Origin: Verrucomicrobiales bacterium
GTDB lineage: Bacteria; Verrucomicrobiota; Verrucomicrobiia; Verrucomicrobiales; DEV007
Assembly (NCBI GenBank): GCA_002696885.1
Contig: NZSO01000060.1
Location: 1 to 7,934, forward strand
DNA length: 7,934 nt
Direction: 5' to 3'
Shown here: positions 1-6,505 of the stretch, in pieces
Layout: every line of letters starts with the position of its first letter
Numbering within the stretch: position 1 is the first letter of the stretch
Notes under the pieces: model-generated
Told to the model about the DNA's origin: nothing
The model's input: the letters and a program-made list of their open reading frames with translations, nothing else
Databases searched by the model: none
Translations under genes and position numbers: made by a program

Positions 1-965
1 TGAGCGGCAACACGACTACCTCCTTTTTGTTTGAAAACTTGTATAAACACTCTTTTTTCAGTCTTCTCAGTGTAGTTATCAGTGACATTTTTAGCGGACA
101 CATAATTGATTCCCAAATCCCAAATTAAGGGAAACTTTGTATCAGTTTTTTTCCAACTAGATGCATAAATTGCGTGCCTTGGATCATCCTTAATTGCTTT
201 CGAAGCATCTCCTTTAAACCATGCATGCCCCAAACCTGCGGAACTATATTCACATGCCCCAGTAAATTTCCAGCCCTCACCATTCCAGACCTCGACCCAA
301 CTATGATTTCCTCGTTTTTTTGCCCACATTGGCGTTCCAACAAAGCGAGCAGGAATTCCTACAGATCTACAAGCATCAATAAGTAAAACTGATAATCCGG
401 TACAAGATGCAAAACCGGCATCAATTGACTCATAAGGACTCTGATCAGGTTTAGGACGCTTACGAGCATGATACCTAACATTTATCATTTTCCACATTTC
501 CTTATTTAGAATTTGAGCAGCCTCTTCAAGACTTTTACACTTTTTAACCAGAGGAGAAAATCGGGAATAAAAATCTTTTCTCCATCTATCTCTTCTTTCG
601 TTTATACTTGCATAAGGAAGAACATCATTGAGAAAAATATCTTTTGGAACTTTACTTGCCCACTCTGAATCTTTTCGAGCCTTAAAAGCATAGTTAACAT
701 TTTCAACCAAATAGTCTGCAGTGAGATTCTTTAAATCTCTCTCAGGCATATTTTTAATTAAAAAAATTAACGCATCTGCTTTCTCATCACTTAACTGAGA
801 AACTGCTCTCAGTAATTCCTTAGAATTATTTCCAGCAATCTTTATAGGTTCTTTTAGTAGAGGAGAAAGTTCTTTAGGGATATTATCATCAACAGCTTTT
901 AGTTCAATGGAACTAGTGCTTACAAACAATAAGCATGAAAGGTTTATAATAAATCTTAATTTCAT
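1..965 (-). CDS. Exported transglutaminase-like protein, C-terminal end outside the window
   Basis: Read leftward from the ATG at 963-965, this frame stays open for 321 codons to the window edge, so the C-terminus is missing. Residues 1-24 look like a Sec signal peptide: a short basic start (MKLR), a hydrophobic stretch, then polar residues. After a roughly 120-residue helical, charged region comes a transglutaminase-like papain-fold core. The nucleophile is Cys188 in ASCTGLSVLLIDACRSVGIP, which has the usual pattern of a Cys at a helix start followed by G-IPAR. His221 lies in NHSWVEVW. The usual Asp after the His is not in a canonical DPT context; the segment reads WKFTGACEYS, so Glu239 or a nearby acid may serve. 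The tail 'NVTDNYT' followed by a beta-rich stretch suggests an additional small domain. The family includes proteases and crosslinking enzymes, so the substrate is unknown. There is no clear Shine-Dalgarno. The gene is 62 bases downstream of, and co-directional with, the DCC gene. Confidence 0.85.
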   Translation of the reverse strand, partial: MKLRFIINLSCLLFVSTSSIELKAVDDNIPKELSPLLKEPIKIAGNNSKELLRAVSQLSDEKADALIFLIKNMPERDLKNLTADYLVENVNYAFKARKDSEWASKVPKDIFLNDVLPYASINERRDRWRKDFYSRFSPLVKKCKSLEEAAQILNKEMWKMINVRYHARKRPKPDQSPYESIDAGFASCTGLSVLLIDACRSVGIPARFVGTPMWAKKRGNHSWVEVWNGEGWKFTGACEYSSAGLGHAWFKGDASKAIKDDPRHAIYASSWKKTDTKFPLIWDLGINYVSAKNVTDNYTEKTEKRVFIQVFKQKGGSRVAA

Positions 966-1027
966 TTATAATTACAGCATGAATATTTTGTGACTCAACG
1001 TCAATGAGACCTTTATTTTTTAGGCTA

Positions 1028-1420
1028 TTATTTTTTAGAACCCTCAACAGCACAAGAGTCTTTACATCCAATAAATTTACTCAACACGTAACGATTTTTA
1101 CTGATGAGGTTATAAATTTTTTGAGCAATAAACATCATTCCTGGTAGCCACATAATAAGTGACATTGGCACCAACAAAGGCATTCTCATTGCCAAAAATC
1201 TTATCGCCTCAGGCCCTTTGAAAATAGTTTTTTTGGGCGTAACACAGTGAATTGCTTGATTTAGTTCATTTTCCTCGATATGAACACCTGAAAGACTTTC
1301 ACTGAATTTTTTTAATGGAATAAATTCTACTTTATTAAACCAATCTAACTTAGACAAAAGCCTTATCTGTAATTGACAAAATGGACAATCACTATCGAAG
1401 AAAAGAAGGTGTCTAGTCAT
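1028..1420 (-). CDS. DCC family (DUF393) thiol-disulfide oxidoreductase-like protein
   Basis: A 130-residue protein opening with LLFFDSDCPFC. This is the DCC-family signature: beta strand, Asp, then CxxC (Cys12 and Cys15), analogous to the thioredoxin active site. The family is assigned to the thioredoxin-like fold, but its reaction is poorly known; disulfide exchange is inferred from the CxxC. A hydrophobic, proline-containing segment (about 74-100) and a basic 'ISKNRY' near the C-terminus match the usual family layout. The C-terminus carries a second Cys pair (Cys119, Cys123, CKDSC). I chose the ATG at 1418-1420 because the CxxC then sits at the normal distance from the N-terminus. An in-frame TTG at 1430-1432 would add four residues, and neither start has a convincing ribosome binding site. 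The gene is divergent from the eight-helix membrane protein across 52 bases, suggesting shared control and perhaps a joint function. Confidence 0.85.
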   Translation of the reverse strand: MTRHLLFFDSDCPFCQLQIRLLSKLDWFNKVEFIPLKKFSESLSGVHIEENELNQAIHCVTPKKTIFKGPEAIRFLAMRMPLLVPMSLIMWLPGMMFIAQKIYNLISKNRYVLSKFIGCKDSCAVEGSKK

Positions 1421-1472
1421 GGACACAGACAATTGTTACATCCATTTATAAGACAGGTCAAAAATCAATAAC
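1421..1472. promoter_or_regulatory. Short divergent intergenic region (DCC gene / membrane protein)
   Basis: Fifty-two bases separate the divergent starts of the DCC gene and the membrane-protein gene, so promoters for both must lie here or overlap the coding ends. I see AT-rich elements (TTGTTA at about 1434, TATAAG at about 1447, and TTGACC on the minus strand), but none has the 16-18 base spacing of a sigma70 promoter. I therefore mark the region, not specific boxes. Confidence 0.35.
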
Positions 1473-2387
1473 GTGCAAAAAATTTTAAGTAACATCAATC
1501 CTTCGAATAACACCATCGAAATCATTTTCAGGATTTCCTGCGCGGTAATGTTAATTGGTCATGGCTGGGTATGCCTAAATGGAAAAATGCCATTAACCGC
1601 ACTTTTGTGGGATGAACAACTAATGTCTGGATTAATCACATCAATTACTGGTGAAGATTGGAATAGTTGGGTTACGTCGCTAGAAGTAGGTGATGTAATT
1701 AATAACATCATAAGACTTCAGGGAATCATCTTCATCCTTTTCGCTGCTACCCTTCTAATAAGATCAGAGAAAAAATGGTTCAATTTCATATACATTATCA
1801 TCTCAGGAAATCTTTTATTTTTAGCAATATTGAAATATCTCGATAGCAGGGTTGGAATAGGAAACCTTCTTGAACATGCCTCCCAATTTTGTATGCCCTT
1901 AATTGTCTTTTTCATTGCTAAAAATAAAGACATGAAGGGAACTTCAATGATCCTTGCTAAGGTTAGCATTGCTTTTGCATTTATATTCCATGGCTTGTTT
2001 GCAGTTAATTTCAGACACGAAATGACTGTTTTTGATCATGCTCGACCAGGTCATTTTACAGAAATGGTCATGCTATCATTAGGTATCACTCAGGAATCTT
2101 TTGCTAATTCTATTCTCCTAATTGCTGGTATTCTTGATTTCATTGCTGCGGCACTCATCTTTTCAAAGGGCACCCCTAGAAACATAGGGCTGATCTACAT
2201 GTTTATTTGGGGCGCTTTGACAGCAATTGCTCGCCCATGGTCTCGATTTGATAGTTACGAAATATTTGAAAGTTTAATGAAATGGATTCCTGAGATGTTT
2301 TATAGAACTCCACATTTCATGATTCCATTTTGTCTATTACTTGCGCTCAACATAAAAAGCGATCATGTTAAACTACCCTCAAAATAA
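1473..2387 (+). CDS. Eight-helix integral membrane protein with internal duplication, DoxX-like
   Basis: A 304-residue, very hydrophobic protein with no catalytic domain I recognise. Predicted membrane helices lie roughly at 14-35, 80-97, 103-121, 138-150, 158-178, 211-230, 236-253 and 280-293. The two halves look like repeats of a four-helix unit. Each begins with a helix ending in His-Gly (IGHGWVCLN at 28-36, IFHGLFAVN at 171-179). Each has a mid-repeat pair of helices and ends with an Arg/Asp-containing linker before a final helix (FCMPLIVFFI at 139-148, FMIPFCLLLA at 282-291). This layout resembles DoxX/DoxD-type four-helix quinone-linked proteins, but the assignment is tentative. The start is GTG at 1473; an in-frame stop lies shortly upstream and the next Met falls inside helix 1. 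An AGG about 15 bases upstream is too far away to be a good ribosome binding site. The metallophosphoesterase gene starts seven bases downstream, so the two are probably co-transcribed. Confidence 0.75.
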   Translation: MQKILSNINPSNNTIEIIFRISCAVMLIGHGWVCLNGKMPLTALLWDEQLMSGLITSITGEDWNSWVTSLEVGDVINNIIRLQGIIFILFAATLLIRSEKKWFNFIYIIISGNLLFLAILKYLDSRVGIGNLLEHASQFCMPLIVFFIAKNKDMKGTSMILAKVSIAFAFIFHGLFAVNFRHEMTVFDHARPGHFTEMVMLSLGITQESFANSILLIAGILDFIAAALIFSKGTPRNIGLIYMFIWGALTAIARPWSRFDSYEIFESLMKWIPEMFYRTPHFMIPFCLLLALNIKSDHVKLPSK

Positions 2388-2394
2388 ATAATAA

Positions 2395-3660
2395 ATGAAA
2401 TACTTATATCTCATTATTTTTACCGTTATATTCAAATTTAATGCCTCAGCAAAAACGGATAAATATCGACTAATATGGAATTCGAACCCGCACTCCTCAA
2501 TTACAATCGCTTGGTGCAAAATTGATGGCTTGGGAGCAAAAGTCCACTACGGTGAACTATCACAAATTAAGGATGGAGAAGATTACCCCTTACAACAGGA
2601 AGTCACTCGAAAAACTTTGTTCCTAGATCTTAGAAGCAGGTTTGCCAGACTAACCGGGTTGAAACCTAATACCGAATATGCCTTCGTCATCAGAGATGAT
2701 AATTCTGAGAGCAGACAATTTACTTTTAAGACTGCAAGCAAAGGTAACGATAAATTTTCTTTTGTTGCTGGTGGTGACAGCAGAAACAATCAAGCAGCCA
2801 GACAAAATGCAAATAGAGCAGTAGCTAAGATTAGACCCCTTTTTGTGTGCTTTGGTGGTGACATGATATCTACACCAACCAATAAAAACTGGTCCAACTG
2901 GCTAGATGACTGGCAGCTAACAACTGGAAAAGATGGCCGAATGATACCAATAGTCGCAGCTCGTGGTAATCACGAAGGAGCATCTGATATCCATCAACTA
3001 TTCGACACCCCTCACCCAGGAGATTATTATGCCTTCGGTCTTGGTAATAAATTTCTTAGAGTCTACACTCTCAATAGCTGCATTGTTAGAGCAGGCGATC
3101 AGGGTGAATGGCTTAAAAACGATCTTAAAATTAATAATAGTTATAAATGGAAAATTGCTCACTACCATCATCCATTTAGGCCACATCACAAATCAAAGGC
3201 TGAACAAAATTCCCAATATGACGCATGGGCCCAGGCATTTTACGACAACGGAATGAATCTCGTCATCGAATGCGATAGCCATATGGTCAAAAGAACTTGG
3301 CCAGTACGGCCTTCAAAAGAACAAGGAAGTGACCAAGGTTTTATTAGAGATGATGAAAATGGCATCACATTCATTGGTGAAGGATGCTGGGGAGCACCTT
3401 TAAGAAAAAATGACGACGACAAGCAATGGACTAGAGCGTCAGACAGTTTCAATCAGGTCAACTGGATGGTTGTCAGTGAAGAAAAAATTACAGTCAGAAG
3501 CGTGAAAGTTGATAACATCCAAAACTCTAAAATGGTAACTGATGACAATCCATTTGAAACCCCTGAAGGCATGGAAATATGGAGTCCAGATTCTGGAAAG
3601 ATAGTTAACGTTCTTCCAAGAAAATTAAAAATTCAGGAGGATCAAGCTGCACAAAATTAA
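2395..3660 (+). CDS. Exported purple-acid-phosphatase-like metallophosphoesterase
   Basis: A 421-residue protein with an N-terminal Sec signal (about 1-19, ending NASA-K). A fibronectin-III-like domain (about 22-113, including LTGLKPNTEYAFVIR) as in purple acid phosphatases comes next, then a calcineurin-like metallophosphoesterase domain (about 120-370). Visible metal-site motifs are GDSR (Asp128), GGD (Asp156), GNHE (Asn192, His193) and HYHHP (probably His258). The last motif, normally GHxH, reads ECDSH (292-296), so His296 is kept and the first His is Asp294. The Tyr that gives purple acid phosphatases their colour (GDxxY) is absent; GGDMIS occupies that place. The likely role is hydrolysis of phosphate esters outside the cytoplasm, substrate unknown. 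No Shine-Dalgarno precedes the ATG, which follows the upstream stop by seven bases. The stop overlaps the stop of the convergent sugar-isomerase-like gene by four bases. Confidence 0.88.
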   Translation: MKYLYLIIFTVIFKFNASAKTDKYRLIWNSNPHSSITIAWCKIDGLGAKVHYGELSQIKDGEDYPLQQEVTRKTLFLDLRSRFARLTGLKPNTEYAFVIRDDNSESRQFTFKTASKGNDKFSFVAGGDSRNNQAARQNANRAVAKIRPLFVCFGGDMISTPTNKNWSNWLDDWQLTTGKDGRMIPIVAARGNHEGASDIHQLFDTPHPGDYYAFGLGNKFLRVYTLNSCIVRAGDQGEWLKNDLKINNSYKWKIAHYHHPFRPHHKSKAEQNSQYDAWAQAFYDNGMNLVIECDSHMVKRTWPVRPSKEQGSDQGFIRDDENGITFIGEGCWGAPLRKNDDDKQWTRASDSFNQVNWMVVSEEKITVRSVKVDNIQNSKMVTDDNPFETPEGMEIWSPDSGKIVNVLPRKLKIQEDQAAQN

Positions 3661-4583
3661 TCGATCAACGAATCAATATAATTTTTACTTTTGATTATTG
3701 CATTAGTTACCTGGGACTTTTCAGGTAAAATCGGAATTCCCCTAGGAACAGGATGCATGAATATTTCACAGTATCCTTCATATTTTATATCTTTCAAAGC
3801 AGTTAAAATATTCTTGTAGTTCAAAGTTCCTCCAAAACCTGGCATTTGTTGCATCTCAATTTTTTTGGGGGACTTTTTAAGCATACCTACGGAGTGCTCT
3901 TGGAAATACATGAATGGAATATTGTGGCTTCCGAGATCTCTAATTAAATCAGGAATTTCGTCAGTAAACTTGTGTAAATGGTGAGGAGCAAAAGCCACTC
4001 CTAGATGAGCACTCTTGTTGAATTCTGCGAAGTATCTTAAAGCATCGGGGTGATATAAAAACTGACTACTGTGATTTTCTACAGCAATTATTACTCCTCG
4101 CTCTTCAGCAGTGGCCAGATGTGGTTTCATTTTTTCCAGAAAACTTTGCACAGCTTTTTTGGCCTCTGCACCTTTTAGCTCTGGCGATCCAGTAGTACCA
4201 CAAACAAAAATTTCTGAATCAAAAAATTCACTAACAGTTTTAATCTCCTTCTGAAGACCAAAAGGCCCCAATGGATATCTTGTAAAAACTGCGGGCTTAA
4301 CTTTATATTGATCAAATAACTCTTTTGCACGCGCGTAACCCATTTCTGATATCTGTTCTCTTTGGTTACCATGAACTTTACACCAAATATCAATCGCCTC
4401 ACATCCAGCTTTAGAGACTTCAGGTAAAATATCGTCAAGTTTCATCTCGCCGTACATTGCAGATGAAAGAATGTAGCGTATTTTCAATTGATCGAGATCA
4501 GCTCTCAACGAGGAGATAGTTGAAAGACCGCAAACTAAGGGAAGCGGTAATTTAAAAAAAGAACGTCTAGAATGATTGATCAT
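3657..4583 (-). CDS. Tat-exported sugar phosphate isomerase/epimerase-like TIM barrel protein
   Basis: A 308-residue protein of the xylose-isomerase-like / AP-endonuclease-2 superfamily. The N-terminus carries an exact twin-arginine pattern, SRRSFFK (5-11), then a hydrophobic run and a plausible cleavage after SLRA (about 28), so it is probably exported folded. The barrel covers about 33-305: YILSSAMYGEM at strand 1, AGCEAIDIW at strand 2, VIIAVENHSS with the likely metal ligand Glu169, and GYCEIFMHP with Glu273 near the end. The Asp normally found at the strand after Glu169 (a DxxH-type motif) is missing; the segment reads GVAFAPHHLHK (195-205). Members of this superfamily act on sugars or sugar phosphates, and in PVC bacteria many such paralogues have no known substrate. 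It follows the DJ-1/PfpI gene by 11 bases in the same direction, a likely two-gene operon. No Shine-Dalgarno is visible upstream of the ATG. Confidence 0.88.
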   Translation of the reverse strand: MINHSRRSFFKLPLPLVCGLSTISSLRADLDQLKIRYILSSAMYGEMKLDDILPEVSKAGCEAIDIWCKVHGNQREQISEMGYARAKELFDQYKVKPAVFTRYPLGPFGLQKEIKTVSEFFDSEIFVCGTTGSPELKGAEAKKAVQSFLEKMKPHLATAEERGVIIAVENHSSQFLYHPDALRYFAEFNKSAHLGVAFAPHHLHKFTDEIPDLIRDLGSHNIPFMYFQEHSVGMLKKSPKKIEMQQMPGFGGTLNYKNILTALKDIKYEGYCEIFMHPVPRGIPILPEKSQVTNAIIKSKNYIDSLID

Positions 4584-4594
4584 AAAAAAGTTAT

Positions 4595-5167
4595 TTAAGT
4601 TTTTGCTTTTCTCTCATCTTTTAAAAGTTTAATCCATGGCCCCAAGTACTGACCATTGTCGTGAAAAGTCCTACCTGAAACTAGATTCCCGTCAACTACA
4701 CTGGGTTCATCAACAAAAACACCACCACAAATCTCCAAGTCAAATTGACATTTTGGCACCGTTGCCATCCTTCGGCCACGCACTCGGTCAGCCCTAGCTG
4801 GAATTTCTACACCATGGCAGACACTTGCAATCGGTTTATTATTATCAAAAAACCATTGTGTTATCTTTATCAGGTCAGGGTTATCCCTGATATACTCAGG
4901 CGCTCTTCCTCCACTGAAGAAAATACCCAAATAATCTTCAGGATTAATGTCCTTGAAAGCAATAGTAGCGTCAATGGTGTATCCCTCCCACTCCTTGGTA
5001 ATTGTCCAGCCAGGTTTCACTTCATGCATAACCATTTGATACTTTTTCTTTTCTGGGCCCGCCACCACAGGAGTAAAACCATCCTCTTGAAGCCTGTAGA
5101 AAGGATATAAAGTGTCCAAAGTTTCGCTAGCATCACCAATTATAATTAGAACTTTTGAATCTGACAT
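4595..5167 (-). CDS. DJ-1/PfpI family protein (class I glutamine amidotransferase-like)
   Basis: A 190-residue single-domain protein of the usual length for PfpI/YhbO-type members. The Cys nucleophile is Cys117 in the elbow IASVCHGVEIPARAD, followed by His118. The partner acid is Glu15 in GDASETLDTLYPFYRLQEDG, and the FFSGGRAPEYIRD loop (83-95) is typical. There is no signal peptide, so it is cytoplasmic. Family members include proteases, glyoxalase III/deglycase-type enzymes and stress chaperones, so the exact activity is open; handling reactive carbonyls or protein damage is the reasonable guess. It is the first gene of the probable operon with the Tat-exported isomerase-like protein and is divergent from sufS. 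No Shine-Dalgarno is seen before the ATG (upstream reads TTTAGATTAGTTT). Confidence 0.9.
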   Translation of the reverse strand: MSDSKVLIIIGDASETLDTLYPFYRLQEDGFTPVVAGPEKKKYQMVMHEVKPGWTITKEWEGYTIDATIAFKDINPEDYLGIFFSGGRAPEYIRDNPDLIKITQWFFDNNKPIASVCHGVEIPARADRVRGRRMATVPKCQFDLEICGGVFVDEPSVVDGNLVSGRTFHDNGQYLGPWIKLLKDERKAKT

Positions 5168-5276
5168 AAAACTAATCTAAAGTCTCATAGAGCTGTGTCA
5201 CAAACAATAGAAATCCTTAAAACAATGAAATCCGTTTGAATCTTTACTGCGTAAGGTTCAATAAGTAGGTAGAAGA
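5168..5276. promoter_or_regulatory. Divergent intergenic region between DJ-1/PfpI gene and sufS
   Basis: At 109 bases this is the longest gap in the window, and it must carry promoters for both the DJ-1/PfpI operon (minus) and sufSU (plus). On the minus strand TTGTGA followed 17 bases later by TTAGAT is a weak sigma70-like candidate. On the plus strand TTGAAT (5236-5241) lacks a good -10 at the right distance. The most striking element is the hairpin at 5236-5261, listed separately. Confidence 0.45.
5236..5261 (+). promoter_or_regulatory. Imperfect inverted repeat / hairpin upstream of sufS
   Basis: Outer arms TTGAA (5236-5240) and TTCAA (5257-5261) are perfectly complementary. The inner arms CTTTAC (5242-5247) and GTAAGG (5251-5256) pair with one G-T wobble around a TGC loop, with T5241 as a single bulge. 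This makes an 11-pair stem ending 15 bases before the sufS ATG. No T-run follows it, so it is not an intrinsic terminator. It could be a dimeric repressor operator or a 5' leader structure that affects sufS translation; the AGG at 5267-5269 lies just outside the stem. The structure is seen directly; its role is inference. It does not resemble the IscR sites I know. Confidence 0.35.
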
Positions 5277-6497
5277 ATGAAAGATGAAGAAACTATAAGG
5301 AGTGAATTTCCTATTCTCGACAAAGAGGTTAATGGAAAATCTCTGGTATATTTCGACAATGCTGCAACCACTCAAAAACCAAAAGCGGTTATAAATAGAA
5401 TCTCAAATTTTTTATCTGAGGAAAACGCGAACATTCATCGAGGTGTCCATCACTTGAGTATGAATGCTACCAAAGCTTACGACGAAGCCAGATCATGTGT
5501 TGCAAAATTTATCAATGCTGAATCAGATAATGAGATCATTTTTGTCAGAGGAGCCACTGAAGCAATAAACCTCGTCGCTAACAGTTTTGGCAAAAACCTT
5601 TTAGATACTGGAGATGAAATATTAGTTACAGAAATGGAACATCATGCAAACATTGTTCCTTGGCAGCTCATTGCCAATAAAACCGGTGCAAAAGTCATTC
5701 CGATAGCAATAACTGATGATGGAGAAATTGACCTAAAGGACTTTGAAGCAAAAATCAATGAGCGCACCAAAATGGCAGCCTTTGTTCACGTCTCTAATGC
5801 ACTTGGCACCGTAAACCCTGCAAAAGAAATGATTCATAAATTGAAGTCAAAGAACATTCCTGTACTGTTGGATGGTGCTCAGGCAGTTGGACATCAGGCT
5901 GTGAATGTCCAAGAGTTAGGTTGCGATTTCTACGTATTTTCATCACACAAACTTTTTGGGCCAGATGGAATGGGGGTTCTTTACGGCAAACATAATTTAC
6001 TATCTAAAATGCCACCTTACCAAGGTGGAGGTGACATGATCGAGGTGGTAAGTTTTGAGGGAACGACTTTTAGGGAACCTCCCGAAAGGTTTGAAGCAGG
6101 AACCCCAAACATCAGTGGAGCAGTTGGTTTAAAGGAAGCCATCAATTACGTAAATGAATTAGGATGGGAAAATATTGAAAAGATTGAATCCTCGCTTTTG
6201 AATTATGCTACAGAAAAATTAAGCTCTATACCTTCCTTAAAAATAATTGGAAAAGCCAAAAGAAAAGTTCCTGTGTTGTCATTCACTATGGAATCGGCTC
6301 ACCCTCACGACGTTGCAACCATACTTGACTCCAAGGGAATCGCAGTTAGAGCAGGACACCATTGCGCACAACCCCTCATGAAAAGATTAGGTGTTAGCGC
6401 CACCACTAGGGCATCAATGTCATTTTATAATAAAGTTGATGAAATTGACCAACTGGACGAGGCTCTTAAATATGTAAGTAAAATATTTGGTGATTAA
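5277..6497 (+). CDS. sufS: SufS-type cysteine desulfurase
   Basis: A 406-residue class V PLP aminotransferase-fold enzyme of the length usual for SufS. It removes sulfur from L-cysteine to give alanine and an enzyme persulfide for iron-sulfur cluster assembly in the cytoplasm. Landmarks: VYFDNAATTQKP (24-35), TEMEHHANIVPW (118-129) with the His that stacks on PLP, LLDGAQAVGH (197-206) with Asp199, and SSHKLFGPDGMG (222-233) with the PLP-binding Lys225. RAGHHCAQPLM (358-368) carries the catalytic Cys363, followed by ATTRASMSFYN. The short RxGHHCAQP loop is the group II (SufS) type, not IscS. All key residues are present. The ATG at 5277 has AGG seven bases upstream, the clearest Shine-Dalgarno-like sequence in the window. 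sufU follows after eight bases. Confidence 0.97.
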   Translation: MKDEETIRSEFPILDKEVNGKSLVYFDNAATTQKPKAVINRISNFLSEENANIHRGVHHLSMNATKAYDEARSCVAKFINAESDNEIIFVRGATEAINLVANSFGKNLLDTGDEILVTEMEHHANIVPWQLIANKTGAKVIPIAITDDGEIDLKDFEAKINERTKMAAFVHVSNALGTVNPAKEMIHKLKSKNIPVLLDGAQAVGHQAVNVQELGCDFYVFSSHKLFGPDGMGVLYGKHNLLSKMPPYQGGGDMIEVVSFEGTTFREPPERFEAGTPNISGAVGLKEAINYVNELGWENIEKIESSLLNYATEKLSSIPSLKIIGKAKRKVPVLSFTMESAHPHDVATILDSKGIAVRAGHHCAQPLMKRLGVSATTRASMSFYNKVDEIDQLDEALKYVSKIFGD

Positions 6498-6505
6498 AGA
6501 TATCC

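Noticed and set aside
174..386. Plus-strand open frame of about 70 codons
   Set aside because: It is the antisense of the transglutaminase-like core, whose Cys and His motifs are clear on the minus strand.
966..1004. Possible promoter with TTGACG and TTGAGT before the transglutaminase-like gene
   Set aside because: No acceptable -10 lies 16-18 bases away; the nearest AT-rich hexamers are at the wrong spacing.
992..1020. Hairpin GACTCA/TGAGAC followed by a T-rich run, shaped like a plus-strand terminator
   Set aside because: The stem has an A-A mismatch, no plus-strand gene lies upstream, and in the direction of the flanking minus-strand genes the run is of A, not T.
1430..1432. TTG start for the DCC gene
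   Set aside because: It would add only four residues and has no better ribosome site than the ATG at 1418-1420, which gives the usual family N-terminus.
2963..3256. Plus-strand open frame of 97 codons in another frame
   Set aside because: It lies wholly inside the metallophosphoesterase gene, which shows intact family motifs throughout; the alternative product has no recognisable features.
3707..3728. Perfect seven-pair stem TTACCTG/CAGGTAA with an eight-base loop
   Set aside because: It lies inside the isomerase-like coding region and has no T-run on either strand, so it is not supported as a terminator; it may be chance.
4745..5110. Plus-strand open frame of 121 codons
   Set aside because: It is antisense to the DJ-1/PfpI gene, and its translation is Ser/His/Arg-rich without domain features.
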